A stretch of DNA of 64,000 nt. Origin: Euborellia annulipes (lineage: Eukaryota > Arthropoda > Insecta > Dermaptera > Anisolabididae). The notes beneath the pieces are model-generated. The model was not told where the DNA came from, searched no databases, and worked only from the letters and a program-made list of their open reading frames with translations. The position numbers were made by a program, and so were the translations under genes. Below, piece by piece: positions 1 through 11,432 of this stretch. Positions within the stretch are counted from its first letter, which is position 1. Each line of letters begins with the position of its first letter. The DNA lies in NCBI GenBank assembly GCA_023213315.1, contig JAKCPI010008000.1, forward strand, positions 1 through 64,000, read 5' to 3'.

Positions 1-975
1 TTATATTTATTTATTATTGAGGGACAATATTAAGTCCCTCCCATGCGTTTTCTACTTGTGATTATTTCATTGTTTAAAAAAAAATATATTATTTTTTAAT
101 GGAAACTTTCATGGTTCAAACCTAGAAAATTTCCAATCACATTATATTAATATGACTGATTTAAATAAATTTCATCGCTCCAGGTGTGGAGAGAATTTTC
201 ATTGACTCTTACGTTAGTGTAAATGAAGCGAGACATTTACTTCTGAGCTAAGAGACAAATATGATAAAATATTTTATATTAATATAACTTGTTAAAAAAA
301 TCTTTTAATGAATCCTTAATAACTACTGGTATATCTTGTAAAAATTTAATAGCAATTTGGTTGCCCACGTCAGTTTATTTTTGCTTATAGCAAACATAAA
401 AAAATGTGAGTCAAGACGAGTAGTGATCTTGTTAATATATATATATATATCTAATCTAATCTAATTCAATTTAGCAGACAGTCGTTTTCTAATTAGTCAA
501 TTCTGATTAATATTTATAACCGGGCATTGAAGAGAGAAAGAGATAGAGAGAGATTATTTGATATAATCAAATATACATCACCCACACTCTAACTCCCATC
601 CATGCATCTGCGTGTGAATCTCTATGTGCGCGTTAATTGATCTATACTATTGATCTGCAAAGTACACACTTTGACTGTGTACTAAATTCACCTGCACATG
701 TACCGTATGTATATATATACAGGGTAGTCATCAGCAGGTATATGCTGTTGGCTTGGCCAATTGATTTTAGTTAACTTTGTAACCGGCACGCGTTCTGTTC
801 TATTCCGTGACTCTCGCTCACCCCCGCTATATATCCCTTTTCCCTCTCATATTCACCTACTCTCCATTCCCCACACTACGTTTATAGGGAAATAATTAGT
901 TTGTCAAATCGATTTTGACCATACCACTACCGATTTTTTTTTTTTTTATTATATTATTTCAAATTAAAAATATTG
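1..975. other. AT-rich non-coding DNA
   Basis: Short TA and GA microsatellites only (TA near 438, GAGAGA near 540). I see no gene or recognisable element. By position it is intron 1 or 5' flank of Rx. Confidence 0.5.
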
Positions 976-1177
976 TTTTTTTTTTAACACTCACACTTTT
1001 TTCCCATTCACACTCACATTCCCACACCCATACACACAGTCTCTTCGGCAACTTAGGCCATATAAGACTTTGATATGAAAATGGCTTAAATAAAATCATC
1101 GGACTGCCTGGGATCCGAACCCTCGACCCTTGGTATACAAGGCAGGCCCGCTACCAACTACTCTAAGCCCGAGGGCC
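976..1177 (-). mobile_element. SINE-1 copy (tRNA-derived), internally deleted
   Basis: It reads on the minus strand. The head carries a pol III B box (GGTTCGGATCC type) next to the AGGCAGTCCGATGATTTTATTTAAGCC block, and it ends in a GTGTGAATGAG-type tail and an A run (T run at 976 on +). The central palindrome found in full copies is partly deleted. Confidence 0.75.
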
Positions 1178-3198
1178 CGTTCTAATTTAAATAAATATGA
1201 ACGGATAACAGTAATGGAAACTTATTAGGGCAAGGTGGACGTGCAGATTTTTAAATAATTTTAAACAATTATTAAATAAAATCTGATACAGATGATTTTA
1301 TTTTACCGTTTCAAATTTAAAATTATTTCACCATAAACCATATTCTATACCATATTCTTAGGGCTCTAGCTATCGGGTGGGGACTTAATTGTGGTGCTCA
1401 ATGTACATTAGTTCTAGTACTCTTTCATCAAGTTTAATCAAAATTCATGTTGTACGGTATGCTAGGAGGTATCTAACTTGAATATCACATTTCAACCTCG
1501 TAGGTCTTCATTCTTGATATATTTCTTTTACAGACAGATAGAACAGGACTCACTTTTTTGGACTAAAGGGCCGTCGAGATTGGATTTCCAATAAAATCTC
1601 GACATCGAGTTTTTGAACATGATCGCATTATTTACTCTTAATACCAAAATTGATAAATATTTTTTAAATAAATAAATAAACTTTTTTAATATTGCAAAGG
1701 AAATACTATTTTTGAGGCAACACTTAAGACAGATAAGTGTTCTGTTTGTCCAACTTCACGGCTCTATTCTCTAGGGTGGGGGTTAATATTGAAACTAACT
1801 GTACATACCTACATTCAATAAGCTTTGAAAATTAAATACGAAAATAAATTAACTTGCTTCTACTATGTTTATGAGTTGATTGATTGGGGCGAAGAGAATA
1901 CATGATATATGATTCTCTCTATTAATCGCTCAATCAATGATTCTCTCAATCATCTATAGTATTAATAATTACACAAAATATATAACGTTTAGTTCATAAT
2001 AGTAGGCGCATTTATAAGTCGTTTAATTTTCCAAACTTATTGAATGTTCTGATAATAATAAATAAATAGCTTTTGTCACTTTCAGACAAGAGCGGATCCA
2101 GAGGAATTTTCACGGGGGTGGGGGTAATCTGCTGTGACTGGTCGCATAGCACATAATTTTTTTCTTATTTTCGGCTTTAAAGGTGCATTTTGTACTTGTT
2201 TACGAGAATAATAGGAGGTAATTACCCCTTTTACCCCCCTTCCCCTTGTATCCGTCCTTGATTTCAGACAATATCGCATAAAAAAATAAATAATACGTAA
2301 TATGCGTTTATTCGGATTCCTTTTCCAATAAAAAGGTAGAATTTTTCTAACTTTTTTTTATTTATTTATTAATAATTTTTCTGTTTGAAGTCAATAATTT
2401 AAATTTAAATCTTATCAATACTACATCTAGATTTATAAATTATCTATCTTTTTAGCATTTTTTTTTCTTTTTTTCTTTTAATCTTATTCATCTCTTATAT
2501 TTTTCTTTGTTTTATCAATTCAAATTATATTTTATTTGAAGAGTATTTTCTTTAATTCCGCTTAATATAGGGGTGAAGAGAATTTCTTTCTCTTTTCATA
2601 TTTAATATCTGATGAAAATAAACACAAAGAAATTTTTTGATTAGATCAGATGTGTACTTAGCGCGAAGAATAGAAGTATTAGTATTTACATAGCTAAATT
2701 AAATTTTGAATTATTAATACGATATAAGATATTGAGTATATAAATGATTTTCTCTTTATCCGGAAGTATTAAAGACATTTGTCTTTGTTTTAATGGGTAC
2801 CATCAATACGTCTTTAAGATAACTTTTATTCTCTTTTTCTACATCATTTGTATTTTATAAACTACTATAATTTATTGTATTAGAATACCGATAATTCGTA
2901 GCCCGATTATTCGTATATTTCCTATTAATTCGTACAAACGTGACGGACCCCAAAGAAAATTCCAAAAACTTGGTATAAAAACAATACATTTCGTTCTTGT
3001 TTAGGAGTAGTCATCCCTAACGATCTCACTAATAGATTAATTGATTCTTTAGAGATTCTAATGCTTAGAGAAGCTCTGGCTAAATTAATCATTTAGTGAC
3101 TCCGTAATTTTAAATGCCTATTTTCCTCCAGGAACCAAATACGAATTTCATTGCCTTTGGTATATTTTGTATTAATATAAATCAAATCAAGTCTAAAA
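1178..3198. other. AT-rich non-coding DNA with small repeat remnants
   Basis: It contains a family A scrap (about 1589-1640, TCTCGACATCGA) and the hAT-like MITE listed separately at 2087-2260. Otherwise AT-rich sequence with A/T runs. No coding signal. Confidence 0.5.
2087..2260 (+). mobile_element. hAT-like MITE D, short copy
   Basis: The inverted ends CAAGAGCGGATCC and ATCCGTCCTTG are flanked by an imperfect 8-bp duplication (CTTTCAGA at 2079, ATTTCAGA at 2261). It contains the GGGGGTAATC / GGTAATTACCCC pair seen in the other D copies, with the AT-rich middle deleted. Confidence 0.75.
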
Positions 3199-3303
3199 TT
3201 GGCCGGGGGAACGGATTAGAGCAACAGCAATCAGTAAAGCAACGGCGAATCCTCGGGTGGATGTCGCCAGGGAATCAGCTTATGGAACGTCCCGGTAGCC
3301 ATC
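3199..3303 (+). mobile_element. 5S-rRNA-derived element, degenerate
   Basis: It resembles the internal promoter of 5S rRNA: CAGTAAAGCAACGGCGA (A-box-like), then CTCGGGTGGATGTCGCCAGGG (C-box-like). It shares CAACAG and GGAACGTCCCGGTAGCCATC with the better copy at 23177. 5S-derived SINEs (SINE3) are known in animals. Too degenerate to be a working 5S gene. Confidence 0.5.
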
Positions 3304-3400
3304 AATTTAAAATTATACCATACTATTTAAAAAAAAATAAACATTTTTATAACTTGTAAAATGCCACAAAATCCGAGAGGAAAAAATAAAAATAAAATTG

Positions 3401-3490
3401 GGCCTAGCAACAAAATAGAACAACAGTCACTAAGATTTATGCAGTGAAGCAATACCAAATACGACAGAACCTCGGGTGGCAGCCGAGAGA
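3401..3490 (+). mobile_element. 5S-derived element, second degenerate copy
   Basis: It shows GGGCCTAGCAAC, AACAACAGTCAC, GCAGTGAAGCAAT and CCTCGGGTGGCAGCCGAG in the same order as the copies at 3199 and 23177. Truncated and mutated. Confidence 0.4.
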
Positions 3491-4411
3491 GAAAAATCTA
3501 AAATTGTTTTATTCTATCAAATATTGATTTTTCAAGTTTTTTTTTTTGTTTTTGTTTTAGAAAAATCCCCTCTCTATGCAAATTGATATATAATGTCCGG
3601 GGCTGGAAGTTATTTGTCAACCCATACACACTATAATCAGTATAGAATTACATGAGTTCGTGATCAGACACCAGCAAATGATGTCCAATTAGATTAGACG
3701 TCTGAATCTTGTATTTGTTCAGCATAATTTGCCCTCTTGGCTTAAAACACTGAATCGTTAATGGTGGAGGAGTGGGGATGTAATATCCACTTAAGCTTAA
3801 TCGACATTAAGGTTGTTGTTGCACGTGTGTTTAGAGCCAACATACAAAAAAAAAAGCTTTCAAACTTCGAACCTGTCTGCCTCATCCTCCCCACTCCATT
3901 AGTTTTTCAAATAAACATGAAAAATAGAAACAATATAAGATCTCTAACTCGACCTAAGTAAATCATCCCCACCCCTTTTCCCTCTCTCTAGCCCTTTCTT
4001 TATTGCCCAGAACATTAGCCTCTGTTTGAGAAGGTGAATTATGTTTGAATAACGGAAATCTACTCATACCATGATTGCTAACAAATGGCACGCGTATTAT
4101 CTAATTAATATCTAAGTAAAGAAAATTATTTATCAGGTATAATTTGACTTGCCAAGACACACATACATAAAAGCACTAATAGAGAAAATGTAACTAAGTA
4201 ATTTTTGAATTATATTATTATTTTTTTTACCATAATAAAACCAAATAAGAGTAATTATGGTAAAGTTAGATCAATAAAACTTCGATCTCCATATTTTGAG
4301 TTGTCTGAAAATTATTTCTTGCAAATGACTGACTAATCTGATTTTAAAGATAATTTTAAAATAGTTATTTTATGATTATTTTGAATATGCAAATTGTCCC
4401 TGGCCTATAGC
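3491..4411. other. Non-coding AT-rich DNA
   Basis: I see no recognisable gene or element beyond A/T runs. Short open frames here have no domain signature. Confidence 0.5.
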
Positions 4412-4510
4412 CAGGGCCGCAGACAAAGGGGGGCAGTGGGCTATATCCCCAGGGGCCGGGCCCATCGAGGGGGCCCGGGCCCTTTAAGCTCAAATCTTAA
4501 ATTTTTTTTA
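4412..4510 (+). mobile_element. hAT-like end fragment, family G
   Basis: CAGGGCCGCAGACAAAGGGGG and, later, GGGCCCTTTAAGCTCAAATC also occur at 47910-48125. The CAGGG(G)CGCAGAC start is of the hAT terminal type. The far end was not found. Confidence 0.4.
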
Positions 4511-4859
4511 AGGTCTTTTTCGGCATCTAAGGCCATTTAGGTTCCATCCCTATGATTTGTAGTCAAATCAAATGAAATCCATCATCAGTCTTTCAAATTG
4601 TATCTGTCCCGGAGTTGTCAAAAGGGCACAATACATTTATTATGTAATCTGTTTATGGGTGAGTTGCTCATTGACTTGTTTAGTGAGAATGATTTTTGGC
4701 TGCTCCTGCATTCTCTTCCTTGTGTGTCAAATGAAATAATTTTTTCTCGGTTGGGACGGGAGATTATATATTTTTTTTTTTGTTGTTAAATGTTATTTAT
4801 TCTGATCGATATTTTCTGGCCAGAACTAATAAAAAGAGTGAATATTTACATGGATGGTT

Positions 4860-5065
4860 AGATTTGCTTAATATAAACAGAATTCGTTAGTCAACTAGAG
4901 TGAGCAGGATTTTCAAAGGGAGGAAACTCTGGGCAGGCATCGCGTGTTGAGACGGCGTTCGCAGCAAATTATTTGAATAATTAAAGGTATCGCAGGTAAT
5001 TAGGCCGCCGCCACCGATTTGTCTACAGGCTTACGGAAATAACAGGTTACTGACAGAGCTAATCA
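4860..5065. promoter_or_regulatory. Compositionally distinct island, candidate non-coding element
   Basis: About 200 bp of balanced composition (GCATCGCGTGTTGAGACGG, GGCCGCCGCCACCG) within AT-rich DNA and free of the window's repeats, with AATTATTTGAATAATTA and GTAATTAGG homeodomain-type cores. Regulatory function is inferred only. Confidence 0.25.
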
Positions 5066-5255
5066 AAAATGTTCTGCTAAAAGGGTTCTCCTTATATGAT
5101 TAAAATTGACTGTATATTAAACAAGGTGAACCTTAAAACAACACTTTGAGTAAACTTAATTTTGTCTTCCATAAACGGTTGCCTTTCTGTCAACTTTACT
5201 ATTAGATTTTTTTATTTATTGTTATTATTTTTACTAGCCGCGGCGCCCACCTTCG

Positions 5256-5363
5256 ACCTCAAAACGTGTATAACCATTAAAATTTCGACATCGAATTCTT
5301 GACATGATTCCAATACTTTCTCTCTCTATATATTAACATATCTAGAGGTAAGAGAAAATAAAA
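5256..5363 (-). repeat. Family A, 5'-end fragment
   Basis: CCTCAAAACGTGTATA, the CGACATCGAATTC block and the terminal hairpin (CTTTCTCTCTCTATATAT / GAGGTAAGAGAAA) match the 5' ends of the complete family A copies. Confidence 0.75.
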
Positions 5364-5484
5364 ACTTTCAAGTGTTGAGACGTTTCGGCTTCTACTAATC
5401 CCCATATTGGCTCACAGCTCCTCTGTTCTGTATCAAATATATCTACAGCCATCTTAATCTTATGTCTAAATAAGTGCATAGGTC

Positions 5485-5680
5485 CAGCGGCGTAACTAGT
5501 CTTTGAGGGCGGAGGGGTCGAAGCTCAACTGGGGGCCGTTTTTTTTTTTTTAAGTTTTATTCGAATCTCGTTTGATCTTTTTTTTGTAATTTTTCTCCGG
5601 ATTTGTGATATAAAATGATTTTATTATGAAATTTCAAAAAAAAAAAAAAAAATAGCCGGAGATTTTGGGAAAAAGCCAGA
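5485..5680 (+). mobile_element. hAT-like family H, 5' part
   Basis: CAGCGGCGTAACTAG, TTTGAGGGCGGAGG, GAAGCTCAACTGGGG and TTCGAATCTCGTT follow the order in the complete copy at 49373-49690. The 3' part is missing. Confidence 0.6.
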
Positions 5681-5715
5681 AAGCGAGCCCACCGAAGGTG
5701 GGTAGCGCGGCTAGT

Positions 5716-6191
5716 GTAAATTAAAGACAAGGTTATTTTATTTTTGAAATGAAAATTTGAAGGGCTTAGTGGGATATAGTCATAAGCCACCATTTTGTCA
5801 TTTTTGAGGTATTCATGCCATTGCATTCTTTAAATATCCCTCTCAAAATCTCGACATAGAATTTTTGACATGAAAGAATAATTTCTCTCTATATAATTAC
5901 TATTAGTACTATTAGTACATATATTAGTACATATATAGAGAGAAATTATTCTAACGGAGATGTTAAAGTAATAAAGTGGACTTAGCTACTTTGGCTTCGA
6001 AACAGATTAGTAGATATTCAGAGCTGAAGAAAACCATCTCAAAAAAAGAAGCAAAAAAAATTAGAATAATCATGTCAATGTTTTGTTAAATAATTTTCCG
6101 AGATCTATCAATATATAATATTGAATAAGATATTATTAGTCAATAAATACCTCGATTCGGACTTGACTAGTCAGAGATATATTTAATAAAT
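5716..6191. other. Non-coding, small A-like remnant
   Basis: 5840-5950 holds AATCTCGACATAGAATTTTTG and a self-complementary TTCTCTCTATATA / TATATAGAGAGAAAT pair like the family A terminal hairpin. Nothing else recognised. Confidence 0.45.
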
Positions 6192-6273
6192 GTGTGAGCA
6201 TGGTTCTTGGAATTCGAACCCAGGACCTCCAGCCTTTTAGGGACACAGGTGTCCTACCCTTGCACCAAGCCAA
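6192..6273 (-). mobile_element. tRNA-like sequence (SINE head or pseudo-tRNA)
   Basis: On the minus strand TTGGTGCAAGGGTAGGAC fits a pol III A box and GGTTCGAATTCC a B box, at tRNA-like spacing. The arms do not fold into a clean cloverleaf, so this is probably not an active tRNA. A second T-arm-like piece in the opposite orientation follows at 6296-6322 (CCTGGGTTCAACTCCCGGGG). Confidence 0.5.
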
Positions 6274-6339
6274 GTGATAAATTTTTATTTAAAAATCCTG
6301 GGTTCAACTCCCGGGGACCATGGAACGTTTGGTCCACCA

Positions 6340-7225
6340 ACAAACAAACATACACATTTGTTAAAATTTTGTTTTATCAAAATGTGGAAGAAAATAAAAT
6401 AAAATCCTTTCTAGCTAGAGAGGAATTTTTTTGACTCAAACATATCAGAGTTCGAAAATTTAAGAACTCCAATTATAAAGTAACAAAAAAGAAAAAAATA
6501 ATATCCTCATTACTATTTATGTTAATAAATAGAAATTCTAACTACGATCTCAAAACGTGAATGGATCCAATAAAAATATTAAATGAAAATATAAAATAAA
6601 ATCCCGTGTGAGATAACTAATATATTTCTATTTTTTAAAGGTATTTAATTAAAATATTCGGGTATGTATTCTATAGGAAGATGCTGACTATGAATTGAAT
6701 AGGAAGGTTCAACTTGTCTGAACAAGTTGCGTCCAGGCTTATCATACTACTATATAAAAATATAATATTGAAAAAAAGACAGCAATTGCAAAAATAATTA
6801 ATTCATCAAGATGATAAATTTATTTTGGCAGACCCAAGTAAATAGTAAAATTAGTTTCGAAGAGAGGAGAGAGTCGAAGAGAAGAGAAATTAGAGAGAGA
6901 ATAATCCCTTAGAAAGAGAGAGAGAGAGAGAGGAATTTGCAATAAAGAATGGTCTTAAAAAGAGGGACAAGTATTAATTCAAGTAAATCAATTAATTAGT
7001 TAATAAAAAAAATCCTGATTGTTATTTATTTATATTATATTATTTGTAGAAAAAATGAAATTGTTAGTTTGGCTAACTCATGAGTTTTATATATAATACC
7101 GGCATTTTTAGTTAAATGTAAAATATTTATTATAAATTATATTTCAGTTTGCTTATTTATCTTATTTTAATTAAATTAAATCAAAGATTTAAAAATAAGA
7201 TGTAAAATACCTCTAAAACTAAGGA
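6340..7225. other. AT-rich non-coding DNA
   Basis: GA-rich microsatellites near 6870-6935 and long A/T runs. No gene or element recognised. Confidence 0.5.
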
Positions 7226-7625
7226 AAAAAGCTCCGCGTACCGGGTCGTGTCGACAGGTGGACGCCATGTTTGATTACACACTACAAAATTTCAACACAG
7301 ATCCAAAGTACACTCTACGGGGCCTCTCCGGCAACTGAACCAAGAGACGAGGTGTATCTCTTTATTAAGGGCATAGGGCTACTTGAGTGGCAGCTAGGCC
7401 AAATTGTCCAATCAGATTTTTGTGAATTTTAGCTAGAAATCGAGTCTTCGCCTATAGGGGGGAGGGGGAAGAGGTGATGACGTATTAATCAAACTCGACC
7501 CCCCACCTCATCTGGGGTTTCCGGGCATGACTCTGAAGCGATCATTGAAAAGTTACCCACTAGCATCTTTGTTGCTATGTGGAAGGCGCGCGTCTGGATT
7601 AATCGGAGCGCCTTTATAATTAATT
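7226..7625. other. GC-richer island of unknown nature
   Basis: About 400 bp of balanced, complex sequence (CCGCGTACCGGGTCGTGTCGAC, split here only by case) with no match to the window's repeats and no long open frame. It could be a decayed retroelement or a constrained non-coding element. I cannot decide. Confidence 0.3.
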
Positions 7626-7751
7626 ATAATATTAAAATAAATAAAACGAATTAACATTCATCTTTTCTTTATTAAATGATTTTTATTAGGCCTAATTTAT
7701 TTGAAAATGATTTGTTTCAAGGTCCCAGGCCTTGTAAATATTAAAAAAAAA

Positions 7752-7888
7752 TAACTTGATGTTTTATGGCTGTGGAGAGCCACTCAGGATTCGCAGGGAA
7801 TTTGCAGCCAGGAGATAAAAAAATTATTTTATTTAATTTCTATTTGCCGACGTTTCGGTCGCCAATCACGACCTTCATCAGAGCATAT
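7752..7888 (-). mobile_element. Penelope-like-element tail fragment with hammerhead-like motif
   Basis: The minus-strand block contains the hammerhead-like core described next and a CTGGCTGCAAATTCCC / GGCTCTCCACAGCC stretch. CTGANGA-stem-GAAACGTC motifs are known at the ends of Penelope-like retroelements. Only the tail is present, with no reverse transcriptase. Confidence 0.4.
7842..7888 (-). ncRNA. Hammerhead-ribozyme-like motif, best copy
   Basis: Minus strand, 5' to 3': stem I strand ATATGCT; core CTGATGA (7875-7881); stem II GGTCG/CGACC with a 7-nt loop; GAAAC then GTC (7849-7856); stem I return GGCAAAT. Stem I pairs G-U, G-C, C-G, A-U, one mismatch, A-U, U-A. Stem III would be minimal (A-U, C-G), as in short Penelope-type hammerheads. 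One extra unpaired A separates CTGATGA from stem II, a departure from the canonical fold that could impair cleavage. Confidence 0.5.
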
Positions 7889-7946
7889 ATTATAAATTAT
7901 ACACGATCTTACGTATTTTAATATTCATTGCGAATAAAAATACAAT

Positions 7947-8774
7947 TTTTCTTACCTCTATATGTGTTAATATATAGAGAGAGAAAGTTTTGGATTCATA
8001 TCAAAAATTCGATGTTCGAGATTTTGATGGATTCCCTTGAATCCAAAAAAGTGATTTTCGTGACATGGTTTGTCCGTCTGTGTGTCTGTGTTCAATTTTA
8101 AGCATGAAGGAATTGAGCTATGAGACTGAAATTTTATATTTAAGTTAGACAACCCTGAAGCGTGAAAATAAGTTTTTAAACAAAATCGGCCAAAGAGTAC
8201 TATTACTTTAATGATGTAATTTTTCAGTTTTTTTCGATTTTCTCAAAATTTGCTCCAACGATTTTGATTAAAATTCAAAAATCAATTCTCATTTTGCTCT
8301 CAAAATTGTTTGAAGGCGACTTTACTCTTGTACTTCATAAAAAAGATAGGAGCCCTCGGGGCTTGGTGTAGAGGTTAGCGTGCTAACCTCGTATACCAAA
8401 CGTCGCGGGTTCGGACTCCAGGCAGTCCGATGATTTTATTTAAGCCATTTGGATACCAAATGGCTTAAATAAGAATGCCTGGACCCCAATATAGATTAAA
8501 TTTATAAATAACGGTTATGGTCAAAGTCTTATATGGCCTAAGATGCCGAAAAGACTGTGTGAATGTGAGTGTGAATGAGAAAAAAAGGGGGCTATGGTAA
8601 CAAAATATTAATATTTTCCCATGTTTACAAATGACATCTTGAATTCTATTATATTGGCGGAAACTAAATACCGTATATCTCGACACAAAAAATCTGGTGT
8701 GTCAAGCACAACTTTCTTTTTCCAAAGGTAAGAGAAATTTGTGTGCTGTGCGACCAGTAACACCAGATTTTTTT
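7947..8774 (+). mobile_element. Family A element, complete, with nested SINE-1
   Basis: 5' terminal hairpin (CTTACCTCTATATGTG / ATATATAGAGAGAGAAAG), then the GTCTGT-rich stretch, the AGCATGAAGGAATTGAGC block, TTTTTTCGATTTTCTC, and the 3' imperfect palindrome (AAATCTGGTGTG ... AACACCAGATTT). A SINE-1 copy sits inside at 8352-8586. No coding capacity. Confidence 0.8.
8352..8586 (+). mobile_element. SINE-1 copy nested in family A
   Basis: Starts GCCCTCGGGGCTTGGTGTAG (A-box region), with GCGGGTTCGGACTCC as B box, then AGGCAGTCCGATG, the palindrome AAGCCATTTGGATACCAAATGG (two 11-nt halves), GACTGTGTGAATG and an A run. It interrupts the AAAGATAGGAG / GGTAACAAAATAT portion of family A. Confidence 0.85.
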
Positions 8775-8929
8775 AAAATATGAAGTGTCTAATTAAATTT
8801 TTTTTTTTTTTAAGTAGGCTACTGTCTACTAGAAATGTTTATATTTCAGTTGAGTGGCGAATCATTTAATTTCCTTTATAGGGCATTGATTTACCTCTGG
8901 CCCTTTTTACTGTTCTCTTGTTCCCTTAT

Positions 8930-9265
8930 CTAATTTTACGAGTTGTTCACCAGTAGCCGCCTCACCTCACCTGATAATTCGAATGTATAATCAGTGAAGG
9001 TGATCTTGATTGAGCTGCTTAGGTTTCCTCATAAATCAAGAGGCATTTTCGAAACGGCATATGCGGGCGGGCATAGAGTACTACCCCAGTCGAGTTCAAT
9101 CCCGTCACCGAATTAATTCCATGCTTTGCAAGTGGCCCAGAAGAGGGAGATTGTATCGTTTTAATGGAGTTAAGACGACGTGATAAATTAGCCCCGTGCT
9201 CCTTCCCACGCAACGCGATCACTCAAGTACACCCCCATCGCCTTTGAGTGAATTCTGACGCCATA
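8930..9265. promoter_or_regulatory. Compositionally distinct island, candidate regulatory DNA
   Basis: Repeat-free, balanced sequence between two family A copies, about 3 kb upstream of the homeobox exon. No exon-like frame with a known domain. Function is inferred from composition only. Confidence 0.25.
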
Positions 9266-9510
9266 ATCATTATCTTGAGGAGGTTATCTTTTTGCAAGCA
9301 ATTTTTTTAACTTTATTGTAATGAAGGAAAATAGAACTTTTGTGTAAATAAAGCATAAATAAAATAGTGCACGAACAATTTGTACAAAGATTGAAGGACA
9401 TAAGAGCTTGTCGAAATTTTATATGATAATAGAACTTTTGTTTCTCGCAGAAAAACTTTTTTAAGTTTAAAAAAAAAAAAATTGTCACAAATCTTTTTGA
9501 ATATTTTCAT

Positions 9511-10679
9511 TTTTTACTTTCTCTTACCTATGTATATATGTAATATATATATAGAGAGAAAGTATTGGATTCATGTCAAAAATTCGATGTCGAGATTTTG
9601 ATGGATCTTCACGTTTTGAGGTCCCCTGAATCCAAAAAAGTGGTTTTCGCGACATGGTCTGTCTGTGGGTGTGGTGGGTGGGTGGGTGTGTGGGTGTGTG
9701 TCAAATTTTAAGCATGAAGGAATTGAGCTATGAGACTGAAATTTTATATTTAAGTTAAACACCCCCCGGGACCGGAAAAATAAGCTTTTAATCAAAATCG
9801 GCCAAAGAGTACTAGTACTTTACTGATGTACTTTTTCAGTTTTTTTCGATTTTCTCAAAATTCGCTCTAACGATTTTGATTAAAATTCAAAAATCAATTA
9901 TTTTTTAGATGCTCTTTCAAATGTATATTCTCGTTTTGCCCTCAAAATTGTTTGAAGCACACTTTACTCTTGTGCTTCTTAGGAAAGATAGGAGAAATGG
10001 TTGCCATGGTAACAAAATATAAATATTTTCCCATACTTATAAATTTTACATCTGAATTCAAATATTCCTTACTGCCGGGAACTAAATACATGTCGACACA
10101 AAAAATCTGGTGTGACAAGCACAGTACACAACTTTCGATTACCGAAGGTAAGAGAAAGTTGTGTGCTGTGCGCCAGTCACACCAGATTTTTTTTAAATTT
10201 ATTTGTGTCTTTAATTGTTTCAAAGAAAACATATATGTCTCTCTCTCACTTGCAAACATTATCGTCTCTCTCTACTCTTTTTAAATTCCCTTTCCACCTT
10301 ATCTTCGCATAGGAACAATGTTAATTTCCTATAGGGATTTGTATGTTAATTTCGATTCAAAAGGGGGTCGGTCCCCTTTAGAACTTTTTAGGCATTTAAA
10401 ATTTTTTTTTCCAATTCTTATGAAATTTTGTATTTATTTACGAATCTATATTGTGTATAAAATGTCCAAATATGAGATTAAAATTTTTAAAAATAACCAT
10501 AGTTTATTTGAAGCAGTCAACATTTAAAATGCAAGTTTGAAACTAAGATGCTATCGGAAACTAAATATATCTCGACACAAAAAATCTGGTGTGACCAGCA
10601 CAGTGCACAACTTTCTCTTACCGAAGGGTAAGAGAAAGTTGTGTGCTGTGCGCCAGTCACACCAGATTTTTTTTTTTTT
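9511..10679 (+). mobile_element. Family A element, long form with two 3' palindromes
   Basis: A canonical copy (9511-10193) ends in the CTGGTGTGAC / GTCACACCAG palindrome and continues into TTTAATTGTTTC, TTTCGATTCAAAAGGGGG and TTTCCAATTCTTATG blocks. It then ends in a second palindrome at 10572-10679. The copy at 33772-34547 carries the same second segment without the first palindrome, which suggests the long form is the parent. Confidence 0.75.
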
Positions 10680-11421
10680 ACAGTGTTCTTGAATTAAACT
10701 TGAGATTTTCTTAATAGATATGTAGGCTAATTATCCTGAAGTTAGCAAGTATAAGGGACCATAGGCCAAAAAATTACGTTATGATGAATTACTCATCTTG
10801 AAGAATAAAAAATATTAAACTGAGCAGCAAAAAAAAATTTCCGAAAAATAAAAGTAGATACCGGTAGGCCTACTCAATTCATTTGAACATTCGATGTGAA
10901 ATTGTCCCCCATTCCACTAATAAATTTTGTTAAAATAAATCCATACATAGATCCGAAATCGAAATGGCGAAAGACCAATATTTAAAAGTAAAAACAGAAC
11001 TAACATAAAATAAACGATTTTATTTTAAACGAACTAAATAAAAATACATATAAGCTTATAAAAGCGCTAAAAGTGCTAGCTAGGCTTTCGTCTAGTCTTG
11101 TTTTAATTACCTTGCTATTAAAAACTCTTTCTAAAATGTTCCAAATGGTAGGCAAGTGGACTCTGTCAGTAAATAACGATATCGTAAAAAATTTCTAATA
11201 TTTGATTTTGAACGAGACAAGATTAAAAGAAAGGAATATTATATCTACCTATGAATGTCAGATGTGGAGAATTATAATTGTATTTTCACACAAAATCTCA
11301 TTTATTTTTTTTATTTTTTTGTTTAATAGGAAAGAGGATGCAGCCAATTCTATTAAACATATCAGCTACAGCCACGTTCTATTATTCAAAATCTTTTATT
11401 TTAAATTTATATCTTACAAGT
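10680..11421. other. Non-coding DNA; left member of a diverged direct repeat
   Basis: 10753-10920 (GGGACCATAG, CGAAAAATAAAAGTAGATAC, TTCATTTGAACAT) resembles 11650-11790 in order and orientation. Otherwise AT-rich, no gene recognised. Confidence 0.4.
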
Positions 11422-11432
11422 TAGTCTGGGAC

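Larger units (their letters stand above)
5231..5719. mobile_element. Inverted-terminus element with nested repeats
   Basis: The ends TTACTAGCCGCGGCGCCCAC and its near complement (GTGGGTAGCGCGGCTAGTGTAA, read in two parts) form about 25-bp inverted termini. Inside lie a family A 5'-end fragment (5256-5363, minus) and a hAT family H start (5485-5680). I cannot assign a superfamily. Confidence 0.5.

Noticed and set aside
9942..10312. Overlapping open frames of 66-110 codons on both strands, repeated at 12898-13371
   Set aside because: They fall in family A and recur with its copies. The palindrome makes both strands look coding. No domain.
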